Assembly: GCA_026315105.1 (NCBI GenBank)
Contig: CM048746.1
Location: 142,024,730 to 142,088,729, forward strand
DNA from: Locusta migratoria
Lineage: Eukaryota > Arthropoda > Insecta > Orthoptera > Acrididae
Reading direction: 5' to 3'
DNA length: 64,000 bases
Positions 39,723 to 50,270 of the stretch are shown in pieces (within the stretch, counting starts at the first letter, position 1; each line of letters opens with the position of its first letter). A program made the position numbers and the translations under genes. Below the pieces are notes generated by a model. That model had not been told where the DNA came from. It worked only from the letters and a program-made list of their open reading frames with translations, and searched no databases.

Positions 39723-41303
39723 TCAGTCCGGAGACTGGTTTGATGCAGCTCTCCACCCTACTCTATCCTGAGCAAGCCTTTTCATCTCCTCATAAGAACG
39801 ACAACCCACATCCACTTGAATCTGCTTACTATACGCGTCTCTTGGTCTCCCTCTGAGATTTTTACCCCACACACTTCCCTCCAATGCTAAATTTACGATT
39901 CCTCGATGTCTAAGAATGTGTACTACCAAGCGATCCCTTCTTTTAGTCAGGGTATGCCAAAAATTCCTTTTCTCACCAATTCTGTTAAGCACCTCTTCAT
40001 TAGTTATGCGATCTACACACCTAATCTTCAGCATTCTTCTGTAGCACCACATTTCAAAAGCCTCTATCCTCTTCCTGCTTATCGTCCATGTTTCACTCCC
40101 GTTCAAGGCAACACTCCACACAAATGTCTTCAGAAAAGACTTCCTTACACTTAAATTAATATTCGATGTTAGCAAATTTCTCTTTTTCAAAAATGCTTTT
40201 CTTCCCATTGCCATTCTGCAATTTATATCCTCTGTACTGCGACCATCGCATGTTATTTTACTACCCAAGTAACAAAACTCATCTACCACCTTCATTGTTT
40301 CGTTACCTAATCTAATTCCTTCGGCATCACCTGATTTTCTAAGACCGCATTCCATTATTTTTGTTTTGCTCTTGTTAATGTTCATTTTATACGCTCTCTT
40401 CAACACACTGTCCATTCCACTCAACTGCTCTTCCAGGTCCTTTGCTGTTTCGGACAGAATTACAATGTCATCAGCAAAACGCAATGTTTTCATTTCTTCC
40501 TCCTGAACTTTAATCCCTATTCCAAATTTTTCCTTGCTTTCCTTCATCGCCTGCTCGATGTATAAATTGAATAGCATCGGAGAAAGGCTACAACCCTGTC
40601 TTACTCCCTTCCCAACTGATGCTTCCCTTTCATGCCCTTCGAGTCTAATAACTGCGGTCTGGCCTTTGTACAAGTTGTAAATAACTCTCCTTTCCCTGTA
40701 TTTTACCCCTGCTGACTTCAGAATTTGAAAGAGTGTATTCCAGTCAACATTGTCAAAAGCTTTTTCTAAATCAACAAAAGCTAAAAATGTAGGTTTGCCT
40801 TTCCTTAATCTATCTTCTAAGATAAGACGTAAAGTGAGTATTGCCTCCCGGGTTCCTACTTTCCTTCTGAATCCAAACTGATCTTCCCCGAGGTCAGCTT
40901 CTACCAGCTTTTCCATTCTCCTGTAGATAATTCGTGTTAAAATTTTGCAGCCATGACTTATCAAACTGATGGTTCTGTAATTTTCACACCTGTCTGCGCC
41001 TGATTTCTTTGGAATGGGGATTATTACATTTTTCTTAAAGTCTGAGGGTATTTCGACTGTCTGATACATCCTACACACCAGATCAAATAGTTTTGTCATG
41101 GCTGGCTCTCCCAGAGACTTCAGTAGCTCTGAGGGTATGTCATCTACTCCTGGGGCCTTGTTCCGACCCAGATCTTTCAGGGCTCTGTCAAATTCGTCTC
41201 TCAGTATAGTATCTCCTATGTCATGTTGATCTACTTCCTCTTCCCTTCCTACATCATCGTCTCTAAGTTCATTTCCTTTGTAGAGCTGCTCTATGTACTC
41301 CAC
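39723..41303 (-). CDS. RTE-like reverse transcriptase, long open frame
   Basis: An uninterrupted 526-codon frame. It holds a linker end (YIEQLYKGNELRDD), then DEFDRALKDLGRNKAPGVDD and NYRTISLISHGCKILTRIIY (fingers), FLAFVDLEKAFDNVDW with the first catalytic Asp, GVRQGCSLSPMLFNLYIEQA, LRFADDIVIL with the catalytic Asp pair, the thumb, and a C-terminal region with EAFEMWCYRRMLKI, ILRHRGIVNLALEG and RLAQDRVGWR typical of RTE/'craniofacial development protein 2-like' elements. The enzyme copies element RNA at nicked target sites. Upstream frame breaks cut it off from the endonuclease, so the protein from this copy would lack that domain; the ATG at 41303 is probably not the native start. Confidence 0.88.
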   Translation of the reverse strand: MEYIEQLYKGNELRDDDVGREEEVDQHDIGDTILRDEFDRALKDLGRNKAPGVDDIPSELLKSLGEPAMTKLFDLVCRMYQTVEIPSDFKKNVIIPIPKKSGADRCENYRTISLISHGCKILTRIIYRRMEKLVEADLGEDQFGFRRKVGTREAILTLRLILEDRLRKGKPTFLAFVDLEKAFDNVDWNTLFQILKSAGVKYRERRVIYNLYKGQTAVIRLEGHEREASVGKGVRQGCSLSPMLFNLYIEQAMKESKEKFGIGIKVQEEEMKTLRFADDIVILSETAKDLEEQLSGMDSVLKRAYKMNINKSKTKIMECGLRKSGDAEGIRLGNETMKVVDEFCYLGSKITCDGRSTEDINCRMAMGRKAFLKKRNLLTSNINLSVRKSFLKTFVWSVALNGSETWTISRKRIEAFEMWCYRRMLKIRCVDRITNEEVLNRIGEKRNFWHTLTKRRDRLVVHILRHRGIVNLALEGSVWGKNLRGRPRDAYSKQIQVDVGCRSYEEMKRLAQDRVGWRAASNQSPD

Positions 41304-41799
41304 CTTTCAGCTTTCCCTTCTTTGCTGAGAACTGGTTTTCCATCAGAGTCCTTTATATTCATAGAGCTGTTTTTCTTATCTCCAAATGATTCTTTTATTT
41401 TCCTGTAGGCTGTATCTATATTTCCCCTATTTATACATTCTTCTACAGATTTGCATTTGGCTTCTAGCCACTCCTGCTTAGCCATTTTGCACTTCCTGTC
41501 AATCTCATTTCTTAGTCGTCTGTACTTCATTTTGCCTGTTTCATTTAATGCATTTTTATATTTTCTCCTTTCATCGATTAAATTTAGTATCTCCTGTGAT
41601 ATCCAAGGATTTTTTTGTAAGTCTTGCCTTTCTACCTATTTTGTCCTCTGCTGCCTTCACTATTTCATCTCTTAATGGTACCCATTCCTCTTCTAACATT
41701 TTATTCCCCCTCCCCCCCCCCCCCGTTTCTGTCAATTGTTGCCTGAAGCTCCCTTTGAAGTTCTTAAATAACTTCAGGTTCCCTCAATTCATCCAAGTC
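41304..41799 (-). pseudogene. RTE-like LINE linker between endonuclease and RT, broken
   Basis: Minus-strand pieces in three frames: LDELREPEVI near 41780, MLEEEWVPLRDEIVKAAEDK near 41700-41640, then NALNETGKMKYRRLRNEIDR and CKMAKQEWLEAKCKSVEECI to about 41300. A run of C on the plus strand (41706-41724, G on the element strand) interrupts the first part, and an A-run frameshift lies near 41610. Another small indel joins KAERW to YIEQLYKG at about 41300. Confidence 0.8.
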
Positions 41800-42583
41800 C
41801 TATCTCCTAATTTTCCTGCCTTTCTGCAGTATTTTCAGTTTCAACTTACAGTTCATGGCCAATAAGTTATGGTCAGAGGCTATATCTGCCCCCAGGTATG
41901 TCTTACAGTTTATCACCTGGTTCCGGAATCTATGTTTTACCATTATAAAATCTATCTGATACCTTCCGGTGTCTCCTGGTCTCTTCCGTGTATACAACCT
42001 TCTTTTGTGATTCTTAAACCACGTGTTTGTTACGATTAAATCATGTTCCGTGCAAAATTCTACCAGGCGACTTCCTCTTTCATTCCTTCTGCCCAGTCCA
42101 TATTCACCTACTATTTTTCCTTCTCTTCCTTTTCCTACTACCGAATTCCAGTCTCCCATCACAATTAGGTTTTCCTCTCCCTTAACTTTCTGAATAATTT
42201 CCTTTAGCTCCTCATATATTTCTTCGATCTCCTCATCATCGGCAGAGCTAGTTGGCATATAAACCTCTACTACTGTTGTCGGTGTTGGCTTTGTATCTAT
42301 CTTGACAATGATAATGCGATCACTGTGCTGCTCATAGTAGTTTACCCGCATTCCTACTCCTGTGATACCCCCAACTGATTTTGTATTTATAATCCTGTAC
42401 TCACCTACCCAGAAATCCTGTTCATCCTGCCATCGAACTTCACTAATCCCCACTATATCTAACTTCAACTTATCCATTTCCCTTTTCAAATTTTCTAATT
42501 TTCCAACCCGATTAAGGGATCTAACATTCCACGCTCCGATCCGTAGAATGCCAGTATTGTCTTTCCTGACGACAACATCCTCC
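41800..42583 (-). pseudogene. RTE-like LINE endonuclease domain
   Basis: An AP-endonuclease-like domain that nicks target DNA to start reverse transcription. Motifs in order: GAWNVRSLNRVGKLENL near the N terminus, GISEVRWQDEQ, GVGMRVNYYEQ, then VMGDWNSVVGKGREGK with the catalytic D-x-N, DFIMVKHRFRN, and SDHNLLAMNCKLKL with the terminal D-H pair. All core residues of the fold appear kept. There is no convincing ATG before WNVRSL; the first ATG of the frame is at 42489 inside the domain. The frame stops near 41800 (KIRR-stop), and is counted as a pseudogene because it is separated from the reverse transcriptase by breaks. Confidence 0.9.
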
Positions 42584-42968
42584 TAAGTAGTCCCCGCCCG
42601 GAGATCCGAATGGGGGACTATTTTACCTCCGGAATATTTTACCCGAGAGGATGTCATCATCATATTTTCATACAGTAGAGCTGCATGTCCTCGGGAAGAG
42701 TAACGGCTGTAGTTTCCCCTTGCTTTCAGCCGTTCGCAGTAGCTTTGTGGCAAAGCCACATTAGCTGATGTTACAAGGCCAGCTCAGTCAATCATCCACT
42801 GTTGCCCCTGTAACTACTGAAAAGGCTGCTGCCCCTCTTCAGGAACCACACGTTTGTCTGGCCTCTCCACAGGTACCCCTCCGCTGTGGTTGCACCTACG
42901 GTACGGCTATCTGCATCGTTGAGGCACGCAAGCCACCCCACCTCGGCAATGTCTGTGGTTCTTGGGGT

Positions 42969-43480
42969 TAGTGCAATGAATTTCTTGGACTTCTTCCATT
43001 ATCGCTCCTACCTTTTCGAACTTAATTTCATTTAAAACACTAGGATCTGCGATAAGCTTGTCTGACACAGATCAAGTACATCGAAGTTTCTTCAATTAAT
43101 GTCCAATCATTGGAAACGCACACACAAGAAAAATTTCATATGAATGGAAGCTGACGTTCCATATAAGATTCTGTTCTCAGATAGTTTAACACAATAAACT
43201 TTCGTTGATCCTTCGTCTATACCGTGCCGAATGGAAACTTGACAAGAAAAGAATAACAAAATCAGGAGAAAACACGTACAGCCTTGTGTTACACAAATAC
43301 GATTAAGGGAAAACAGAATTTTGTTAATGAAAAGGCTACTTTTTTCTCTTTATGGTGGTTGTATTGTTAGTCATATCACATATGCGTTGCAATGAGAATG
43401 AATATAGCAACGTTCTCTGTAACCTTCATAATCCATCGCAATTTTACATTCACTGCTTCATGCAACTAACACTTTCCAGT
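42969..43480. other. unassigned stretch
   Basis: AT-rich, nothing recognised. Confidence 0.45.
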
Positions 43481-44251
43481 GACAAACATTATTCGACTAC
43501 AGTCTGCTACAGCCGCGTTGTAGAACCAACATGGCCGTCATCACAAAAGATCACGGTAGCGTGTCGATACCTCTCCTATAAAGACCTTGGAATATGTAAC
43601 TATTCGTTGCGCCAACCTGAGGCCGTGTAGCCTCCACACCTACCTATTATTCGTAGACAAGACATGCGAATATACGATGCATGCTACAACCACAGAAGAA
43701 AAAACTGAAATGATCCTCATTTACGGCGATTGTAAGAGAAATGTTGACGCTGCTGTTGCCATGTATAGCGAGCGTTTTCAAGAGAATGTTCGCTCTTGTT
43801 CGTTCTATTACAAGGTTGTGAATGCTTTTATGTTTGGTGCCAGTGTTAAGACTGCCAAGCGGAAACGAAGCAAACAAATTACGTGGGAAGCTAACGAAAC
43901 AGCAGTACGCTACAATCCACAGATAAGTGTTCAGCACGATTCTCGTATGTCCATTGGTAGTATTTGCAAAATACCGCACTGCGTTGTCATATGTACCATC
44001 CATATCATGTGTCACTGCATCAACAACTGCAGGAAACGATTTCCATTACCGGATAGTGTTTCGTGAATGGGCACTTCAACAAATGCGAACGACCCCAACG
44101 TTCTGAGCCGAGGTATTGTTTTCCGCTGAGTCGACATTCCCAAAACATGGTAGCGTTAACCGGCATAACGTGCAGTGCTCGAGTGTTGACGATCCCCACT
44201 GGTTACAGCAAGTCGACTGTCAACGCTCTTGGTAAGTTGTGGCATCATGGG

Positions 44252-44756
44252 TTTTGTGTCCCAGTCTCCTCGCTACTTTCATGTCTCGTTTCCGCCGGTT
44301 GTAGGTGTCGGTGGCTGAGTAGAAAGAGACCGACACAGGAATAAAGGATGCACGCGTGTGCAGGTACGGAGGTGACCAGCCAGTTGGACAGCAGCAACTA
44401 GAAACACTAGAGTAACTTAGAACGAGATATATATTTCATAGAGTCTTGGTAATACTTAACTTTTGCATAGTTCTTGACTGCAGAATGCTGATACATAGTT
44501 TATATAGAGAGGCCTGCCTACTGATGATTTCTAGTGCCTATCCGATAGCCAAGTCTTAACTGGTGCCTATCTGATACCCAAGTGTTAACTGGTTCCTATC
44601 TCAGTCCCAATTGAACGATGCAGTCCAGTGGTGGCCACGAGCGGAGTTGTAGCAGAGGGCGCTCGTGGCTGACATCGTAAGAACGCCGCGCCATGCGTGC
44701 ATGGCGGCGCGCGTCGTAAGTACGTGGCGCGCACTTCATACTTATGCGACACAAAA
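44252..44756. mobile_element. 505-bp insertion with 5-bp target duplication (solo LTR or TIR element)
   Basis: Ends are ttttgtgtc and gacacaaaa (inverted). The flanks atggg at 44247-44251 and 44757-44761 are identical. Removing the insertion and one flank restores the transposase reading GIMG-NKLIG. The TG...CA-like inner ends (tgtgtc, gacaca) and 5-base duplication would fit a solo LTR, but the four-base offset to the duplication fits a TIR element better. It contains an aataaa (44339), a tatata (44428) and a tttatata (about 44500). Confidence 0.72.
44530..44617 (+). repeat. three-copy tandem repeat, 29 bp
   Basis: Three adjoining units start tgcctatccgatagcc, tgcctatctgataccc and ttcctatctcagtccc; the first two end aagt.ttaactgg. 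It lies inside the 505-base insertion. Confidence 0.8.
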
Positions 44757-45567
44757 ATGGGGAACAAACTTATTGGCTTAAATTTAATTGATGGCACGTC
44801 GGATGGACGCAAGTATGAAACGCTTTTGGAACAGCAAATTACCGATACTTCTCCACTATGTTGCCCTGGACGTTCGGTAACGTGTTTTCAGCACGACAGG
44901 TGCCCAAGCACATTACACAAGTAAGACCATGCAGGGGAACATTCGCTTTGAGCCCTGGACGCAGGGCCGCATCATGTAGTCGATAAGTCGGAAAAATACA
45001 ATGTTGTGAGCGGAGTGACAATTGAAAGCCATGAAGAAGTGGCCTGCCCTTCCGTCGAAGCATGGATGTGGGCTCCCCTGTGCCATTGAATAATGGACAT
45101 TGAGCTGATGTTGTAAATTACAATTGTGGACTCATTTCGATTCCGCTGATTACAGCGGCATCTGCGGTGAAATGGAAAAATGTTTAAGGCGAGACGTATG
45201 TTGTTTTTGCCATGCAATCGTAATTTGCAATAATAACCGGAGGTTCTCATTGAAGATAAGTAACCAACGCCAGTGGCGGCGATTGGACGTTAGAAATGGG
45301 GGGGAGGGGGAAATAAAATCTAAACTAAAAATGGCATTATAAGAAATTGTTTAATGATATAGTTTGTTTTTTGCACCTACCGGCCTATAATACCAAATGC
45401 GAGGAAAAACAAAAACAATATACAATTGTAATTGCCATAAGTTGTTTAATTATGTTGTCTAGTAAAATACAACTGTTACAAACAAAGCAACATTAGTTTA
45501 ATTATAAACAAAAATAACGAACAATAGCGTAATTTAACATGATACGTCTAGTCAAAGCATAATTGCT

Positions 45568-47725
45568 TTAAAACAAAGCTATGTGCCTTGGTTTCCGCCT
45601 GGCATAAATTTCTACACATTCTTCTAATTTGATGTTTTTAGCCGCATCTTTTTCAATGGCTAGTATAGCTAAATGTGTTAAACGTTCTTGAAGCATAGAA
45701 TTCCTCAAGTAGTTTCTGATCCCTTTGAGGACGCTGAAAGATCGTTCTGCCACCGGGATATTCAAAAACAATTTCAGTAGCTTGAACAAATTAGGGAATA
45801 AAATGTTCAAATGTTTGTTAAGCTTATTGGACTTAACTACGGGGTTATCAGTCCCTAAACTTACAAACTACTTATCAACTAGCTTATCCTAAGGACGGCA
45901 CAAATATCCATACCCGAGGGGGGATTCGAACCCCCGACCGTAGTGGCCGTGCAGACCGTGACTGAAGCGCCTCAGTCCCCTCGGCCACCGTGGCCGGCAA
46001 ATTAGGGAATACATACTGGTTGTGAACATTTTCAGACTTAAATTGTGAAAACAAATTTGGCAAAAGATGACGATCTATTTGGTCATGCTTCTTTCTTGAA
46101 AATAAATCGTTTTCTGAGACTAAATTATCATGTTCCAAACCAAATGCGGAACTCACAGCAAAACATGCTTCTTTGATACGGTCGTTACAAATTGAGTTGT
46201 TCTTGATCGAAGCCGTCAGCAGATCGTGACCTAATGTTCTCACTGAGTGTATCTAACAGAGGGTAGTAAAATGTTTTAAAAAGTAGGCTTCAGGTGAATC
46301 ATATTCAGGATATTAACATCTCCTCCTCCTATTTTTTGTGGAAGTTTTCTTTTGCGTTGAACTGTTGGCCCCTCAAAGCTATGTCCTTCACAAAAATCAA
46401 TTGCTTCAGGAAAAAACTTTTGGAACTCTTCTTCATTTCTCAAACAATTTATGGACATAACTACGCTGTCAGCCACCTGGACTACTTCATGAATGGATAC
46501 ATCATGATTCTGTATGTACTTTGAAAGACTGTTAGTTTTTTCAAAAAAGTACTTCATAGTATTCAATACAAAAATAAACTCAAACTTGGTAATACATGTG
46601 ATCAATCCGTGATCATCTCCACCAGTTTTGGAGTCAGTAGCTTCAAAATTTTCCAGAGTGTGCAGTATATCCATTAAATGTTGTTGAACTGCTCACAAGC
46701 TTTCATATCTGCTGCTAAATCTTGTGTCACTTAGTGCTTTCAAGGACAAATCGTTATTTATTCCTTCTTTGACTGCACATGCTGCACTTTTTACTGTGGC
46801 AAATACTGCATGTCTTTTAGGCGAAGCCTCAATAAAACTGTATAGTTGTTGGACTGTGCTAAAAACGTTGCGAACAGAAGGAATGTTTTTAGGTGCATCG
46901 GCAAGTGCAAGATTTAGATAAAGCATATAGCAATGAACAAACATAACATACGGGTTTTGTTCTTTCATCCTCACAGCGACACCCTTGTAAGAACTACTCA
47001 TGTTTCCCGCTCTGTCATAGCACTGAGCAATTATATTTTTAAGGTCTATGCCAATTTCACCGAAAATTGAAACAAGCAGCTTGTATAACGTTTCACCGTC
47101 AGTCAAACCAGTTTTGTAAAAACCAAGAAAGCTTTCTTTGATTTCGAGCTTTTCTGTTGCATATCTTACAACAAGAGTCAATTATTCTTGATGTGACACA
47201 TCTGGAGTTTCATCAACACACACGGATTTTTTAGCATCATCAAATATGTACTGCCTGGCCAAATTTGCCATGATTTCAATCATTTCATTTTGAACATCGT
47301 GATGAACATAATTGAAAAACTTATCTCTGTCTAAAAAATTTTGTTTTAATAAGGAGTTTTCTGTTGATCTCAGCTTCAATAACTCGACATAATTACCCCT
47401 GTTATTAGAGTCCTCATTTTCTCTATGACCCTGAAGTGCTATTTCCTGCTTGGCCATGAAAAGTAGGGACTGGAATAAAATCTTCAGATAATCACGATTT
47501 TTTTAAACTTCTTCTTGATGATGTGTTGATATTTTGCTTACGACACTTTCTTTACTTTTAAAACCTTCCTGCCAACGTTGAAGAGCACTGAGGTAAGAAG
47601 AAGATTTTTCGTGCTCTTTCAAGCGTTGGACTGTTTTTTCCAGTTTTTAAACCCATTACATATGAATGTTTCATCATAACTACCTGTGGAACCGAACAAA
47701 CGACATTGCGAGCGTGAAGGTCGGG
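45568..47725 (-). pseudogene. hAT transposase (ZMYM1-like, TTF/DUF4371 type), broken
   Basis: Minus-strand order: CRLFGSTGSYDETFICNGFK and NWKKQSNA near 47715-47640, the end of a TTF-type zinc finger; then, after a frameshift, IALQGHRENEDSNNRGNYVE and LLKLRSTENS near 47450-47340 (DUF4371); CVDETPDVSHQE, a stop, then LTLVVRYATE, where a CAA codon has become TAA near 47182; YKLLVSIFGEIGIDLKNIIA and CYDRAGNMSSSYKGVAVRMK (RNase H-like core with an Asp); HCYMLYLNLALADAPKN. After gaps the frame continues to FLNIPVAERSFSVLKGIRNY and LTHLAILAIEKD near 45760-45640, the C-terminal hAT dimerisation domain. A SINE splits it at 45801-45998. Confidence 0.9.
45801..45998 (-). mobile_element. tRNA-Leu-headed SINE inside the hAT transposase
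   Basis: Full-length minus-strand copy. The flanks aaattagggaata at 45788-45800 and 45999-46011 are identical, a perfect 13-base target duplication. It breaks the transposase just before the dimerisation domain. Confidence 0.96.
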
Positions 47726-49464
47726 GTGAGAGTTTAAAATAGAGAAAGTTTAATTTTTAAAACTCACAACCACCAGCTGCGAACCAAATTCCTAAACATG
47801 CAAAAACACTGGAACTGTGATTGCGACTGTTTGACTCGTTTTCTAGGGGATGATATCACACGTTCGCAGCTTTCCTTCCCTGCATATGATTAACAAAACA
47901 AATTCATAATAAAATCAAGTTCATGAGAGAAAAGGGTGTACTAACTACTATTTTTGAAAACACGTGAAAGTTCACTTTATGTTGTTTATTTCACAATCTC
48001 AGAACCCTGTGGCTGATAAGTCTGTACGTCGGCACATTTATCAAATAAAGTTATAGCTCGTGAGCCCCCAGACAAAAATGAATATTTGTCGCAAATTGTT
48101 TTATCACCATGTGGCTGTCTCAAACACCGTTTATGTTCATGCCTATGCGACGACACGTGTTACATTAACAAATCACAGTCACTTTAATTCAATGTGATGC
48201 ACACCTTGTTCCGCTGGCTAAATATTCACAAACACACAGTAGCACTCGATTCAACTTGGTCTACGACGAGCATCCACACGTGGCGATTGCCACACACAAA
48301 TCTAAAGTCACCACCTCGAGATCCACATGCCGACTGATGCAGAGCGACGCCGCCCGGCCAGCTCCCCACGTGCTCCGGAGTCCTCACTTCCTGCCCTCGC
48401 GTGCGCGCGTGCCAAAAGCTCAACTGCCGGGTTTTTTCCCCACGTCATCAACTTCCCCATGTGAGCTGTTCTAAACGATTTGCCAACGTACAGCGCTCAG
48501 CCAATACATTTCTAAAACTTTACTTAAAATCAAAATAATTACACTACACATTAAACAAATATCCTCTTACGTTATTATATTAGTATAAACATCCTTTGTA
48601 CTATTTATTATAATCGTGCAGTTTCTTATATCACAGATAAGTGATTTAACTGAATACTTCAAGATAAAATACACAAGATTAATTGAAAATAAAATGAGAA
48701 ATAGTTAATATATTATTTTTTATAAACAAACATTGCCATGCTAGTTGTGTAACTGTCTTGTATTTATTGGTAATTTATTACTTTTCATTGTCAATTAAAC
48801 ATATTATGTCAGATGTGACTATATCAGCTAATGTATTGTTTATTTGTCAACAGGCTATTTTGTAATGAGGGCCTTAAAGGTTCCTAACTGCATCGTATTA
48901 CTTCAAATGCCAGTAGTATTACAATATTTGTGCATTGCACTGTGCCTGGCACTCGCCATTGTCCCTCTCTCCCCTCACCGGAAACGAACTGGAAAATCCT
49001 AAGTTGGACCAAGCCACCAATGTCGGCCTGCTCGCTGGCCTCCCGTCAGCTACAAGCACACAGCAAATCTCAACGTGGAGAATGTCTACCTATGGCCTAA
49101 CTATAAATGTTGTCACCCAACTGTGTACATACATTGCTACCATAATTAATAAGATTAAAATTGTGTAACATTTAGTGCATTGGCATGGTCAATGTTTGCA
49201 GTGAACTTCAAACTGTTTAATTTTCAAATGCTATTAATTACCAGTATTTCTATTGGGCGGTAATCTTACAACATGGAAAGCAAAAAGCTTTATCAGCAGC
49301 AACACTGTATTCTAACCAATTGTAATTTGTGTACCACATACTTCTAAACTTTCTACACCCTTGTTCCTGGGTACTTATGAATAATAGGTTGAAAAGGACC
49401 ATTAAAAAAAAAACTGTGATGCTGCTTCTCTACCATGAATTGTATCTCTTGGTTCAAATTGAAG
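47726..49464. other. unassigned 1.7 kb inside the hAT element, with a GC-rich patch
   Basis: Contains no recognised coding sequence. 48280-48440 is GC-rich with CpG (gcgacgccgcccggccagct). It could be an intron, a 5' noncoding region, or an unrecognised insertion, since the transposase reading stops abruptly at both borders. Confidence 0.4.
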
Positions 49465-49755
49465 CTAAGAAGGACTATTAGACTGAGTAGTCTTACTTAC
49501 AGGCAATACCCTCTCAGCACTTGAAGGTGTAGGTGTAGGTATACCGGTAACTATTTCAATTGTTGATTCTGTCACTGACGAAATTCTCTGTGGTTCATCT
49601 ATTGCTGGTGTAGCCGACACTGACACTTCAGCCAAGTCACTATCTGGATCCGGAGCAACAGCAATATTTAGGGCTGTGTGGGACTGTAATCCTTCTTGTG
49701 ATTTCTGCCTTTTGCTGAAGAAATCGAATAACGTTTTTCCTGAAGAACGCTTCAT
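49465..49755 (-). pseudogene. probable N-terminal exon of the hAT transposase
   Basis: A 96-codon frame starting MKRSSGKTLFDFFSKRQKSQ, which resembles the short basic MKRxxKTLxxFF leader of ZMYM-like hAT transposases and is followed by a Ser/Thr/Pro-rich acidic stretch. It lies on the same strand, upstream of the main transposase, inside the same hAT ends. An intron or later insertion of about 1.7 kb separates it from the next recognised block. The assignment rests on the leader and position. Confidence 0.6.
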
Positions 49756-49774
49756 TGTTAACTAAAAGACACAA

Positions 49775-49972
49775 AGCCGGCCGCAGTGGCCGAGGAGACT
49801 GAGGTGCTTCAGCCACGGTCTGCACGGCCACTACGGTCGGGGGTTCGAATCCCCCCTCGGGCATGGATATTTGTGCCGTCTTTAGTATAAGGTAGTTCAT
49901 AAGTAGTTTGTAAGTTTAGGGACTGATAACCCCGTACTTAAGTCCCATAAGCTTAACAAACATTTGATTTGA
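49775..49972 (+). mobile_element. tRNA-Leu-headed SINE with 12-bp duplication
   Basis: Full-length plus-strand copy. taaaagacacaa at 49763-49774 and 49973-49984 are identical. It lies just upstream (on the element strand) of the probable N-terminal exon of the hAT transposase. Confidence 0.95.
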
Positions 49973-50270
49973 TAAAAGACACAACAGTGCCTACACAAAC
50001 ACAACTCCATTCGATTTGACCAGAACTATGACAAACAGAGAGGACAACCTTTGTGCTGGAACAGTACTATACGCAAACTGTAACCTGGCTTGCGGGCCAC
50101 CTCTCGGAAACTCTCGGCAGCAGTCGGTAGATTTCGTGGCGTAGCGAGTTTCAGATGTTAGTTGTCAACTGTGCAGCGTAGACTGCATTTGTCGTTTCAT
50201 TTGTTGCTTAGCCGTGCTGTTGCTGTCAGTGTTTAGTTGCTGCGTTTACAAGAAAAGGAAGCTTGATCCT

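Larger units (their letters stand above)
39703..42968 (-). mobile_element. RTE-like LINE copy A, near full length (about 3.3 kb)
   Basis: The 3' end is at cttgttgttgttatggtcttc (39703-39723). Read on the minus strand from the right it has a 5' region (about 42968-42590, containing caaagccac/ctactgcgaacggctgaaag), an apurinic endonuclease domain (about 42583-41800), a linker, and a long reverse-transcriptase frame (41303-39723). The 5' boundary is judged from where element-like sequence stops and is approximate. This is the best-preserved LINE of the window and the reference for copies at 10830, 30683 and 50271. Confidence 0.85.
43677..44920 (+). pseudogene. IS630-like transposase (DUF4817 type), frameshifted and interrupted
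   Basis: The likely start is ATG 43677: MHATTTEEKTEMILIYGDCK, then RNVDAAVAMYSERFQENVRS, an N-terminal helix-turn-helix as in transposases with a DUF4817 domain, followed by KRKRSKQITWEANETAV. A frameshift follows near 43910. In other frames come a decayed SDESTFTNHG-like block (FSAESTFPKHGSVN) near 44125-44165 and DDPHWLQQVD near 44190. After the insertion, NKLIGLNLIDGTSDGRKYET and FQHDRCPSTLHK (a decayed HDGCPAH with the second catalytic Asp) continue. The C-terminal third acidic region is not recognisable. Confidence 0.8.
43500..45120 (+). mobile_element. IS630-like transposon, ends not found, split by a 505-bp insertion
   Basis: Defined by the plus-strand transposase pseudogene at 43677-44920. 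Terminal repeats were not identified, so both limits are approximate. The 505-base insertion at 44252-44756 interrupts it. Confidence 0.6.

Noticed and set aside
44585..45342. Small overlapping frames on both strands
   Set aside because: They lie in the 505-bp insertion and the decayed transposase and show no domains other than those already described.
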